Shown: positions 1-8,210 of the stretch, one piece after another
Position numbering within the stretch: the stretch's first letter is position 1
How the letters are laid out: the number at the start of each line of letters is the position of its first letter
NCBI GenBank assembly: GCA_002787235.1
Contig: PCWG01000042.1
Coordinates: forward strand, 274,110 to 338,109
Reading direction: 5' to 3'
Source: Nitrospinae bacterium CG11_big_fil_rev_8_21_14_0_20_45_15
GTDB lineage: Bacteria > Nitrospinota > Nitrospinia > Nitrospinales > VA-1
Length of the DNA: 64,000 nt
Notes under the pieces: model-generated
Told to the model about the DNA's origin: nothing
What the model saw: only the letters and a program-made list of their open reading frames with translations
Databases searched by the model: none
Program-made: the position numbers and the translations under genes

Positions 1-560
1 CGCCTCTCCAATAATAGAATTTCCAGAGCATTGCTCAGCTTTGGAAAATTTTCAGGGATACACTTGAAAGAGGGGGCGTGAAATATAATTTCCAGTGATT
101 GCGAAGACATTTCTGTAAGAAACTGCATTCCTGCCGAAATTTGATCTGCCGCTGTGGATTCATTGTCTGAGTGGATCAGTTGAAACCGTGGATCTTTGAA
201 CACCTCGGACAAATCATTTAACATAAACGCCGCTGACAATAGATTGGGGTTCAGTTCGATGACGAGTAAAGAGCCTTCGGGACCGATTCTTTCCAGCAGA
301 GGGCCAAGGTGATAGCCCAGTCCCATCCCATACAGGCAAACCTGAGACCCGGGTTGAATTTTCTGAGCAAACTTTTCGCCTTCCTTTTTTGGATCATACG
401 CACTGTGGATCAAGATACCGTTGCATCGGAGAGTGGTTTGACCGTTTTGAGCGACGAAAGTTTCTATTTCGTCAGAGAAATGGCGCGGTGAAACCGTGTT
501 CCGGTGCTGTGGGTTCTGTGCGAGGGCAGATAGATTTTTGTGTAAATAGTCGGGTTTCAA
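1..560 (-). CDS. DUF115 (Maf/MptE-like) motility-associated protein, cut by left edge
   Basis: This gene is absent from the ORF track because it runs off the window, but the minus strand is open from a TTG at 558-560 to base 1 (about 186 codons). A GGAG Shine-Dalgarno sits 7 bases before the TTG; an in-frame TGA at 600-602 and no ATG between them support this start. The translation contains 'VCLYGMGLGYHLGP', then 'GSLLVIELNPNLLSAAF'. This matches, in order and spacing, the 'IFYGMGLGYALLEW' and 'GNAFVFERDPELVRLAME' region of the 624-aa DUF115 protein at 19990-21864, so the two are paralogues. Members of this family are predicted glycosyltransferases of flagellin sialic-acid-like sugars or MptE-like pyrophosphokinases. 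The catalytic DUF115 core lies outside the window. It follows czcA by 49 bases on the same strand but is functionally unrelated. Confidence 0.75.
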   Translation of the reverse strand, partial: MKPDYLHKNLSALAQNPQHRNTVSPRHFSDEIETFVAQNGQTTLRCNGILIHSAYDPKKEGEKFAQKIQPGSQVCLYGMGLGYHLGPLLERIGPEGSLLVIELNPNLLSAAFMLNDLSEVFKDPRFQLIHSDNESTAADQISAGMQFLTEMSSQSLEIIFHAPSFKCIPENFPKLSNALEILLLER

Positions 561-609
561 GTAAGGTCTCCAAACGACTTGCAGGCCTTTATCATAACAT
601 CATATGAGT

Positions 610-3600
610 TTATTCATCGGATGAATTAAAGGATCTGTATAGAGCTGGAAGCACAATCAGAGTGAGGATGGTTGAAGAAATAATGCCACCGATCACCACC
701 GTTGCCAGTGGACGCTGAACTTCGGCACCGGTTCCCGTTGCCATGGCCATAGGGATGAATCCCAAAGATGCGACCAATGCGGTCATCAATACAGGTCGCA
801 GGCGGGTGACCGATCCCTTGCAAATGGCTTCGTCCAAAGCCATTCCTCTTTCCCGCAATTCTTCGATGAAGGAGATCATGACCATTCCATTCAAAACCGC
901 AATGCCGGACAGGGCGATGAAACCAATCGCGGCTGAAATTGAAAGTGGAATGCCACGGGCCCACAAAAAGAAAAACCCTCCGGTCAAGGCCAGCGGAATT
1001 CCTGAGAAGATGAGCAGTGAATTTTTCATACTGCCAAATGCGGCAAACAGCATGAGAAATATCAATGCAAGGGATATGGGGACAACGATCCATAATCTTT
1101 TAGATGCTGAAATCAAATGCTCGAACTGTCCACCCCAGGCAATCCAGTAACCGGGGTGAATCGTAACTTTTTCTTCAATGGCCTTTTCAGCTTCTTGCAC
1201 AAAGGAGCCGAGGTCGCGATCCCGGACGTTGGCGGTGACGACGATCCGGCGTTTTCCATTTTCCCGACTGATCTGGTTGGGGCCTTTTACCATTGAAAAT
1301 TTTGCTACAGTAGACAGTGGAATATGGTTCAGGTTATGACCGCTTCCAAGAATTGTTGCGGGGGCGAAATTATCCGGCAGGGTGATCGGGATTCTCTTCA
1401 AACTTTCAATATTTGTTCGTATATCTTCACTCAGACGGACCATTATTTGAAAACGACGATCCCCTTCAAATACCTCTCCGGCAGTTTCCCCGCCAATGGC
1501 AATGGATATGGCATCCTGGACGGTGGAAACGTTGATTCCCAGTCTAGCCATCAGTTCGCGGTCTAGCTCCAATGTCAGAACAGGAAGACCTGTGACTTGT
1601 TCGACATCTACGTCGGCGGCACCTGGTATTTGTGACAGAACCTGCTCGATTCTTTTGGCATGGGAAACCAGCATGTCCAGATCATCGCCAAAAACCTTCA
1701 CTGCTACGTCACTGCGCACACCAGCGATCAGCTCGTTGAATCGCATTTCAATCGGTTGGATGATCTCGTATTTGTTGCCGGGGACCTCGTTCATCTTATT
1801 TTCCAGTTCTGCTATAAAATCAGATTTGGGACGTTTGGGATCGGGCCATTCTGATCGGGGTTTGATCATGGCATACACGTCTGCAACGCTGGGCGGCATG
1901 GGGTCTGTTGCAATATCACCTGTGCCGATTTTGGCGAATACATAATCGACTTCAGGTAATTCCATGATTTTCTTTTCCAGAAGATCTTGCATGGACACCG
2001 CCTGGGAAAGACTGGTGCCCGGAACTCGCAAAGCATGGATGGCTAAATCCCTCTCATCGAGAGTGGGCAGGAATTCGCTTCCCATGCGTGTGGAAAGGAG
2101 AAGGCTCAAGATTACAAGCACACCGGCAAGGGTAATGATTGTGGGTCGATTGTTTAGCGACATTCCCAGCAAGGGTTCATACACCTTGCGCGATAGCTTT
2201 ACCAAAAGATTTTCCTGTTCGGAAATGTTCCCAGACGAAAATTGTGCGACCATGGCTGGAACAAAGGTAACGGATAAGAGCATGGCTCCGGTCAAGGCCG
2301 CGAGAACGGTGAATGCCATGGGTTGGAACATTTTCCCTTCAATTCCTGTCAGAGTCAGGATCGGTAAATACACGATCATGATGATGAACCCACCAAAAAT
2401 ACTCGGACGCGAGACCTCTTTTGTGGCGTAGGCGACGATACCAAAGCGTTCATCTCGATCGAGTGTGCGCCCCAGTTTTTTATGTTCTTCTGCCAATCGA
2501 CGGATACAATTTTCTACAATGATAACGGCTCCATCAATGATGATGCCGAAATCGATGGCTCCCAGACTCAAAAGATTTCCGCTGACATTATTTTTAACCA
2601 TCCCGGTGATTGCAAACAGCATGGACAATGGGATGACAAGGGCGGTGATGATGGCGGCCCGAAAATTCCCCAGAAGTAAAAAGAGGACGACGATGACGAG
2701 CAATGCACCTTCTAAAAGATTGGTTTTCATCGTATCGAGAGTGGCGTTGACCAGGTTCGTTCGATCGTAAACCGTTTTCGCCTTCACACCTTCAGGCAAA
2801 CTGCGATTGATTTCTTTTAGTTTGTCTGCAACTTTAATGGAAACTGTACGGCTATTTTCACCTTTCAACATGAAGACCGTTCCCAGAACGACTTCTTGTC
2901 CGTTTTCTGTAGCCGCTCCCGTGCGCAACTCTTTTCCCAGCGTGACTTCGGCAATGTCCTTGATGTAAATGGGGATTCCGTTACGAGAACCGGCAATGAT
3001 TCTTTCTATATCTCTTATCCCTGAAACCTGACCGGGTGTTCGAATGAGGTATTGCGAGCCACTGTGTTCGATGTAACCCGCCCCGACGTTATCATTATTT
3101 TTCATCAAAGCGTCCACCACATCCCGGAAGCTTATTTTATAGGCCCTGAGTTTTTCTGGATCGGGAGCGACCTGATATTGCTTGGTGTATCCGCCAATGC
3201 TGTTGACATCGGCAACGCCGGGAATATTGCGCAGTTGCGGGCGAATGATCCAGTCTTGAATGGTTCTCAGCTCAGTGAGTGAATAAGGTTGGGTGGATTT
3301 GATTTTTTCATCAGGCCCAACCGTCCACAAAAATATTTCTCCCAGACCTGTGGCAATGGGACCCATGACAGGCTGGGTATTGGGAGGAAGTTTCCCGATC
3401 ATTTCCTGCAAACGGGTATTGATCAATTGTCGTGCAAAGTAAATATCTGTATCGTCATCAAAAACCACGGTGACCTGGGACATTCCGTATCGGGAAATGG
3501 AACGGGTATGAGACAATTTGGGAGTCCCGGCCAGAGCGGTTTCTATAGGGAACGTGATGCGGTTTTCAACTTCCAGCGGGGTATAGCCACGGGCTTTGGT

Positions 3601-3750
3601 ATTGATCTGAATCTGGACATTGGTGATATCGGGGACCGCATCAATCGGCAAAATCTGGAAATTGTAGATACCCGGAATGGCCAATGCCAATGTACCCAAA
3701 ATCACAAAAATGCGGTATTTGACGGAGAATTTTAATAGAGCAGAAAGCAT
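610..3750 (-). CDS. czcA: CzcA-type heavy-metal RND efflux pump
   Basis: Inner-membrane proton-driven RND transporter of the heavy-metal efflux (HME) family, 1046 aa, full length for the family (about 1040-1060). Residues 37-47 hold the N-terminal 'DAVPDITNVQI' signature, followed by the first periplasmic pore domain. The fourth membrane segment carries D400-F-G and D406-G-A with 'VEN' at 412-414. The DFG/DGA/EN set is typical of CzcA-type divalent-cation pumps (Co, Zn, Cd, Ni) and differs from the copper/silver CusA type, so a divalent substrate is inferred; exact metal is not readable. Last gene of the czcCBA run, 84 bases after czcB. C-terminal half has the usual second membrane bundle. 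Confidence 0.92.
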   Translation of the reverse strand: MLSALLKFSVKYRIFVILGTLALAIPGIYNFQILPIDAVPDITNVQIQINTKARGYTPLEVENRITFPIETALAGTPKLSHTRSISRYGMSQVTVVFDDDTDIYFARQLINTRLQEMIGKLPPNTQPVMGPIATGLGEIFLWTVGPDEKIKSTQPYSLTELRTIQDWIIRPQLRNIPGVADVNSIGGYTKQYQVAPDPEKLRAYKISFRDVVDALMKNNDNVGAGYIEHSGSQYLIRTPGQVSGIRDIERIIAGSRNGIPIYIKDIAEVTLGKELRTGAATENGQEVVLGTVFMLKGENSRTVSIKVADKLKEINRSLPEGVKAKTVYDRTNLVNATLDTMKTNLLEGALLVIVVLFLLLGNFRAAIITALVIPLSMLFAITGMVKNNVSGNLLSLGAIDFGIIIDGAVIIVENCIRRLAEEHKKLGRTLDRDERFGIVAYATKEVSRPSIFGGFIIMIVYLPILTLTGIEGKMFQPMAFTVLAALTGAMLLSVTFVPAMVAQFSSGNISEQENLLVKLSRKVYEPLLGMSLNNRPTIITLAGVLVILSLLLSTRMGSEFLPTLDERDLAIHALRVPGTSLSQAVSMQDLLEKKIMELPEVDYVFAKIGTGDIATDPMPPSVADVYAMIKPRSEWPDPKRPKSDFIAELENKMNEVPGNKYEIIQPIEMRFNELIAGVRSDVAVKVFGDDLDMLVSHAKRIEQVLSQIPGAADVDVEQVTGLPVLTLELDRELMARLGINVSTVQDAISIAIGGETAGEVFEGDRRFQIMVRLSEDIRTNIESLKRIPITLPDNFAPATILGSGHNLNHIPLSTVAKFSMVKGPNQISRENGKRRIVVTANVRDRDLGSFVQEAEKAIEEKVTIHPGYWIAWGGQFEHLISASKRLWIVVPISLALIFLMLFAAFGSMKNSLLIFSGIPLALTGGFFFLWARGIPLSISAAIGFIALSGIAVLNGMVMISFIEELRERGMALDEAICKGSVTRLRPVLMTALVASLGFIPMAMATGTGAEVQRPLATVVIGGIISSTILTLIVLPALYRSFNSSDE

Positions 3751-3834
3751 GTCAATCCTTTATGAGTCGTCTGAATGAATGGGATTGCAATCCCTTCAAA
3801 TTGATCACTGGAATTTGGGGGGATGTGCTGTCGG

Positions 3835-5589
3835 TCAATGCGCATGCACGGCGGATGATTTTTCTATTTCCGCTTTCACCACGTAACTGTTTTCGGTCAC
3901 AAAACTTTCTCCTGCTTTCAAACCGTGTAAAACCTCTGTCCAGTTGCCATCGCTTTCCCCCAGTTCGAGAGGGCGTGCTTCAAAAAAGTTACCGTATTTG
4001 ACAAACACAACAGACCAGTCCCGAATGCTTTGTATGGCCTGATTAGGAACTGCGAGAGCCACTTTGCGTTTGTCAAGGAGCAGTTGCAACGTGACAAAAG
4101 TACCCGGTCGCCATTTTGATTTTGGATTCTGGATCACCACTCTTCCTGTAACGGTGCGATTTTTATCATCTATTATGGATGAGAGATAGGTCAGTTGGCC
4201 TTCGACTTTCATTCCAAGGTTTTCATCGATGACGGTGACCGATTGTCCCAATTTCACATATTTGATATCGCGGGCAGGAATGGAAATGTTGACCCACACT
4301 TCCGACAAATCCGCGAGAAGCAATACGCGATCATCATTTTTCACCGCTTCACCTGTGGAGATGTGTTTTTGAATCACCGTCCCTCCCAGGGGCGACTTGA
4401 GTTCGTATTGAGTCAATATGGGGTCATTATTTTGGGAAAGTTTCTCCACTTCCTCAGGGGTCAATCCCAGTGCGAACAGTTTTTGACGGGTGGTTTGCAG
4501 TTTGAGATTTTCCATCTCATAGGTTCTGGTTTTTTGTTGCACCTGCCATTGACCGTCGTAAACAATTTTTTCACGTAAAGCACGATACCGGGCTTCTGAA
4601 CTATTTAAGTTTTCTTCAGCCTGCAAGTATTCAGATTGTGAAGAAATTCCCTTTTCAAATAGATTTTTCTCACGCAAGTAAACAGATTTGGCCAGTTCCA
4701 GCTTTGAATAGGCAGGGATCAGTAACTCCCGACTTTTCCCAATAGGAAGGGCCTTCAACTCACGATCGATCTCTTCCAGACGCGTTTCCTTTTGCAGTAG
4801 CTCTAACATGCGCGTGGTGTTTTTGTAGAGCAGGATTTCTCTGTCCATATCGGCTTTTACCAGATCGGTTTGTTTGACGGCTGAAAGGTAATCGATTTTT
4901 GTGTTCGCCAATTCACGACTTTCAATGATTGCCAATACTTCACCAGGCACGACCTGATCTCCCAAATCTTTGAAAACCTGTTTGACGATGCCATTGAGAC
5001 GGGGCACGACGTGCACAACTTTTTCTTCGTTCAGACCGATTTCCCCGGTCAATTTAAGGATATTTTTCAGTCGGGCCGACCCTACTTTTTTGATCACGAT
5101 GTCTGCATTTTTGATTGCGGATTCCAGTAGCTCAACGCGGGCTTCGATTTGGGATAATTCCCAGTCATACGTTTGCTCTTTCCACTGGGCCTGAATTTTC
5201 ATATTGAAAGAATGAGGCTCTTCAACGGTCTTGTCTCCCAGCAGATAGTCTCCCACTGGATTGAAATGAATTTCGTCTATTCGATCCAATCGATGCAGAG
5301 CAATGGTCAGTTTCACTTCATTGAGAGGGATAGGGAGACCTTTGGCTGTGGTGAAATAGGCCCTGAACTGAGGAGGCACACCGGTTTCAAAAATTTTAAG
5401 TTCCAGCGTTAAGTCATTTTTAGCGAACAACCAGCCACCATGTGGTCCTCTGGGAGAAGAAATCGTTTTTTCGGGCATGGAGCCATGCTCTTTGGAAACA
5501 CTGACGGGTTGCATCTTTAGAATTTTCCAGGCCGCGAAGGTTCCCAAAACCAGTATGACTATTATCGGAACTATAAATCGTTTTTTCAT
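3835..5589 (-). CDS. czcB: CzcB-type periplasmic adaptor subunit
   Basis: Membrane-fusion protein that bridges the RND pump and the outer-membrane channel in the periplasm, 584 aa. It has one N-terminal membrane anchor (about residues 5-25), then the CzcB-specific N-terminal domain recognisable from 'GPHGGWLF', 'FETGVPPQFRAYF' and 'VEEPHSFNM', then lipoyl/hairpin segments ('VVPRLNGIVKQVFKDLGDQVVPGEVLAIIES') around a long coiled coil, and a beta-barrel region. The C-terminus ends in 'VHAH', a small His cluster. Its start overlaps the stop of the upstream czcC by 4 bases (ATGA), which shows translational coupling. The CzcB-like N-domain supports a divalent-metal rather than copper system. Confidence 0.9.
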   Translation of the reverse strand: MKKRFIVPIIVILVLGTFAAWKILKMQPVSVSKEHGSMPEKTISSPRGPHGGWLFAKNDLTLELKIFETGVPPQFRAYFTTAKGLPIPLNEVKLTIALHRLDRIDEIHFNPVGDYLLGDKTVEEPHSFNMKIQAQWKEQTYDWELSQIEARVELLESAIKNADIVIKKVGSARLKNILKLTGEIGLNEEKVVHVVPRLNGIVKQVFKDLGDQVVPGEVLAIIESRELANTKIDYLSAVKQTDLVKADMDREILLYKNTTRMLELLQKETRLEEIDRELKALPIGKSRELLIPAYSKLELAKSVYLREKNLFEKGISSQSEYLQAEENLNSSEARYRALREKIVYDGQWQVQQKTRTYEMENLKLQTTRQKLFALGLTPEEVEKLSQNNDPILTQYELKSPLGGTVIQKHISTGEAVKNDDRVLLLADLSEVWVNISIPARDIKYVKLGQSVTVIDENLGMKVEGQLTYLSSIIDDKNRTVTGRVVIQNPKSKWRPGTFVTLQLLLDKRKVALAVPNQAIQSIRDWSVVFVKYGNFFEARPLELGESDGNWTEVLHGLKAGESFVTENSYVVKAEIEKSSAVHAH

Positions 5590-6911
5590 TGTTGGGGTTT
5601 TTCTCCGTTTGGCATGGGTTTGGGCTCGGCAAACACAAGAGGTTCCCCGATCAAGCTCTCAACATCAGCAACGGCAAAGTGATAATTCGCGAGCGATTCA
5701 AGATATTGTTGTTTTGCGGTGAAATATGTTTTTTGGCTATCGAGAAATTCCAAAAATCCGAATTTGCCAAAACGATAGCCTTCGCTGACTCCATCAAAAA
5801 CTTGTTGGGCAGAAGGTAATATTTCAGTTTGCAGGGTTTGTGCCCGAGAATGAGCGAGAACAAGTGTTTGGTAAGCGTTCAAAAAGGTTTGTGTCATTTC
5901 AATTTCAGCAGAGCGTTTCTCCTCCTGAATCCGTGATAGATTGTGTTGGGCTTCTGCGATGGCACCTTGATTCCGGTTAAAAAACTGAAGTGGAATGGAC
6001 AATCCGAAAGTCACCGCATTGTCATCGCTTTGCTCCAATCGGCGATACCCCCCGGATAGAGTGATATTTGGAATTCTTTTAGAACGTTCCCGTTTGACTT
6101 CCGCCTGACGCTGTTTCATTGCGCTTTCCCAGAGCTTGAAAGAGGGGGTTTGGAGAATTTTGGGCTGTAGTGTTTCGATAGGAGGTGCGGGAGAAATTTT
6201 AAACAGGTTGCCAAGGACCTTTTCAAATCCAGGGTTGGCATCTCCCCAAGTGCGAGAAAGTTGCCTTTTTGCTTGCTTCAGGTCTTGTTTTGTCTTTTCC
6301 AGAGCAATTTTAAAGTTAGAAAGAGCTACCTTTGCCTTGATCTGTTCAATGGAGGCAATTTTGCCTGCTTTGACCCTTTGGGAGACCGCCTCAAAAAAAT
6401 TGTTTCCCAGTTCGATCATGTCTTCCGCTAAAGAGACGCTATGTTGCATCTTTAAAACATTGACAAAGGCTTTGTGTACGTTCATCAGTACTTCCAGACG
6501 CTTGCTATCGTAGTCCCAACCGGCCAGTTCTTCAGCGGCTTTACCGACATTTATTCTGGCAGATCGTTTGCCTCCAAGTTCTATCAATTGTCCAACTTGT
6601 ACGTTTGTTTCGGCACCACGAAATCCACCGAAAGATCCAGAACCAAAGGCATTCCCGACTTGAATGCTTAGAGTGGGATTGGGAAGCAGACTCGATTGCA
6701 AGGTTCGGGCTGACCGAGCTTGTACTTCCTGGGAAAAGGCTGAAAGTATCGGGTTCTTCAGCAGGGCCTTTGCAGAGGCTTGCTGAAGGCTGATATTATT
6801 GGGGCTGTTGTTTTCTATATGGAGTGTCCCATCGGGCTCGGCAAATGCAGGAGAAAACGATGCCATAGCTAAGACAGATACGAAGCTCCATAAAATCAAA
6901 AGGCATTTCAT
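5586..6911 (-). CDS. czcC: CzcC-type outer-membrane efflux channel
   Basis: TolC-family outer-membrane factor, 441 aa, completing the CzcCBA tripartite pump. The first 24 residues form a signal peptide ending 'SPAFA'. Two copies of the outer-membrane efflux repeat follow: helical stretches with 'SLLPNPTLSIQVG' in the first half and 'RIPNITLSGGYRR' in the second, the usual positions before the beta-strands. The gene lies between the His-rich ORF and czcB and overlaps czcB by 4 bases. No fatty-acylation cysteine is visible near the signal cleavage site, so it is probably not a lipoprotein. Confidence 0.88.
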   Translation of the reverse strand: MKCLLILWSFVSVLAMASFSPAFAEPDGTLHIENNSPNNISLQQASAKALLKNPILSAFSQEVQARSARTLQSSLLPNPTLSIQVGNAFGSGSFGGFRGAETNVQVGQLIELGGKRSARINVGKAAEELAGWDYDSKRLEVLMNVHKAFVNVLKMQHSVSLAEDMIELGNNFFEAVSQRVKAGKIASIEQIKAKVALSNFKIALEKTKQDLKQAKRQLSRTWGDANPGFEKVLGNLFKISPAPPIETLQPKILQTPSFKLWESAMKQRQAEVKRERSKRIPNITLSGGYRRLEQSDDNAVTFGLSIPLQFFNRNQGAIAEAQHNLSRIQEEKRSAEIEMTQTFLNAYQTLVLAHSRAQTLQTEILPSAQQVFDGVSEGYRFGKFGFLEFLDSQKTYFTAKQQYLESLANYHFAVADVESLIGEPLVFAEPKPMPNGEKPQQ

Positions 6912-7021
6912 GGTTTTGCCACTTTATAAAAAGATGGTCCGGCCATTCGCTTGTGGAATAACCACAGTTTCCTGTGAGGGATTTCAAGCGAAATTCGACT
7001 GCTGGTAAATGCTACCGGAAA

Positions 7022-7489
7022 TTATATGGAGAGAGTGCTGACAGGAGGGGATCGTTCCCGTATTTTTAGCCAATAACCAGAAACAGGGTCGTCTTGTGAG
7101 TGGTCACTGAACAAGAAGGTTTCGGGAGTGTGCTGAAAATTGGGTGTTGAAAAATAGGCGGAAACTTTTACAACCGTATTGGACTTTAGCGGTTTTGTGA
7201 TTGTGTTGTTGAGTTCGACATCCAGTTGATCTTCATCTGGAACTGCATGGGGGTGCGTGTGGTTATGGTCAAAATTTGCACCTTCACTGTGAACCAGGGG
7301 CTTATGGGCAATATTCTCCAATGCCAGTGAGTGGAAATGCCCTTCATGTTCGTGTGCGAATGGCTTGTCGGCGTGTGCGTGTACATTTTCGGGGTGATAG
7401 TGGTAATAAGGCAACAGTAGGAACTGTATCCCTATCACAAGGGTCATAATGACCCAACTCACACTGAAATTTTGGATGTATTTACGCAT
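7022..7489 (-). CDS. His-rich exported/membrane-anchored protein heading the czc operon
   Basis: 155-aa protein with one hydrophobic N-terminal segment (about residues 12-28) that can act as uncleaved anchor or signal. The next 70 residues are packed with His and acidic residues ('YHYHPENVHAHADKPFAHEH', 'HNHTHPHAVPDED'), as in periplasmic metal-binding or metal-buffering proteins. It lies 110 bases upstream of czcC on the same strand and is the first gene of the run, so a metal-binding accessory role for the pump is inferred. I do not recognise a named family. The C-terminal third is not His-rich and has a mixed beta-type pattern. Confidence 0.7.
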   Translation of the reverse strand: MRKYIQNFSVSWVIMTLVIGIQFLLLPYYHYHPENVHAHADKPFAHEHEGHFHSLALENIAHKPLVHSEGANFDHNHTHPHAVPDEDQLDVELNNTITKPLKSNTVVKVSAYFSTPNFQHTPETFLFSDHSQDDPVSGYWLKIRERSPPVSTLSI

Positions 7490-7542
7490 AGTCCCGTTTT
7501 TATAATTAATATCTACTTACTCTATCGGCGAGCAATATAAAT

Positions 7543-7572
7543 AATATAGCAAAATTTCACGCTGTTAGGCAA
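7543..7572 (-). promoter_or_regulatory. Candidate sigma-70 promoter of the czc run
   Basis: On the minus strand, TTGCCT (7567-7572) and TATATT (7543-7548) are separated by 18 bases, about 55 bases upstream of the His-rich gene start. The fit is moderate and no metal-responsive operator is obvious, so the call rests on position and hexamer match only. Confidence 0.35.
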
Positions 7573-7768
7573 TTCTTTACGACAGAGTAGTTCTTCGGGT
7601 AAGGTATTCCATAATACCCAATTGAGGTGATTGTGAAACTAACTTGAACTGTTGATGCTAGTGCTTGTTTTGCTTATTGATCTGGATGCCTAGGGGAGGG
7701 GGAAGATGATGGTTCACCCGATCAGGGTGATAAACTCTGTTTTGAACGATTGGCGTTACAAAACGTCA

Positions 7769-7805
7769 CTTGGCACGCTATCTCATAAATGGATAGCATG
7801 CCAAG
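7769..7805 (-). terminator. Strong hairpin 3' of the 61-aa gene
   Basis: Two 14-base arms, CTTGGCACGCTATC (7769-7782) and GATAGCATGCCAAG (7792-7805), pair with a single mismatch across a 9-base loop. The hairpin lies 40 bases after the stop of the 61-aa gene. On the minus strand the bases that follow are TGACGTTTTG, a weak T-run, so it may be an imperfect terminator or a transcript-stabilising stem. Confidence 0.5.
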
Positions 7806-7844
7806 TAGTAGATCGATGGTTTTCCAAATTTGAAGGGTGCAACC

Positions 7845-8030
7845 TTACACCAAGGTATTGACGTTGGTTCCTTTGCCTTGATCGTCGCTATCGCCGTCAT
7901 TTTGACCTGCTTGCACATTTTGAACTTCTTGTGCTTTTACTTCGTTGGCTTTGGCATTTTTGTTGGAACTGTTATTTGATTGCACCGATGCCGTATACTG
8001 GCCGGAACTGCCTACACTTGATACGTCCAT
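7845..8030 (-). CDS. 61-aa Ser/Asn/Gln-rich small protein, sigma-28 controlled
   Basis: Small hydrophilic protein beginning 'MDVSSVGSSGQYTASVQS', low-complexity, rich in Ser, Asn, Gln, Ala and Asp, without membrane segments or Cys. The ATG is preceded by GGGAGA with 6-base spacing, a good ribosome site. Upstream, at 8073-8099, is a sigma-28 (FliA) type promoter with an intact -10, and a strong hairpin follows the stop, so the gene looks like a monocistronic flagellar late-class unit. I do not recognise its family with certainty. Short proteins starting 'MDVSS/MDISS' occur as putative motility proteins in flagellated bacteria, which fits but is recalled rather than checked. Overlapping ORF-track entries are shadows. 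Confidence 0.65.
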   Translation of the reverse strand: MDVSSVGSSGQYTASVQSNNSSNKNAKANEVKAQEVQNVQAGQNDGDSDDQGKGTNVNTLV

Positions 8031-8072
8031 GACGTGTCTCCCAATTAGAAAAGATAAACTTCCTCGTTTTTC

Positions 8073-8099
8073 TTATCGGCAGAGATTTTAAAGACATTA
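8073..8099 (-). promoter_or_regulatory. Sigma-28 (FliA) promoter of the 61-aa gene
   Basis: Minus strand reads TAATGTCT (8092-8099), 11 bases, GCCGATAA (8073-8080). The FliA consensus is TAAAGTTT-N11-GCCGATAA: the -10 matches 8 of 8, the -35 matches 6 of 8, and the spacer is exact. The ATG lies 43 bases downstream of the -10, leaving a short leader with its GGGAGA site. Confidence 0.65.
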
Positions 8100-8210
8100 G
8101 TGAAAATTTTATGTGGATCGCAAAAAAAAATAGAATTTTTTACTTTGAGACCCGATTTTCTAGAAAAGGGGTTTAAATCTTGTAATTGAGCGGGATTTGA
8201 TTTACAAATT

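Larger units (their letters stand above)
7490..7844. other. Gene-free stretch between His-rich gene and 61-aa gene
   Basis: About 355 bases with no convincing coding region. It holds the leader and likely promoter of the czc run on its left side and a strong inverted repeat at 7769-7805 on its right side. The rest is AT-rich with nothing recognised. Confidence 0.6.

Noticed and set aside
610-3750. CusA (copper/silver) identity for the RND pump
   Set aside because: The fourth-helix signature DFG/DGA/EN and the CzcB-type adaptor fit divalent-metal pumps rather than CusA.
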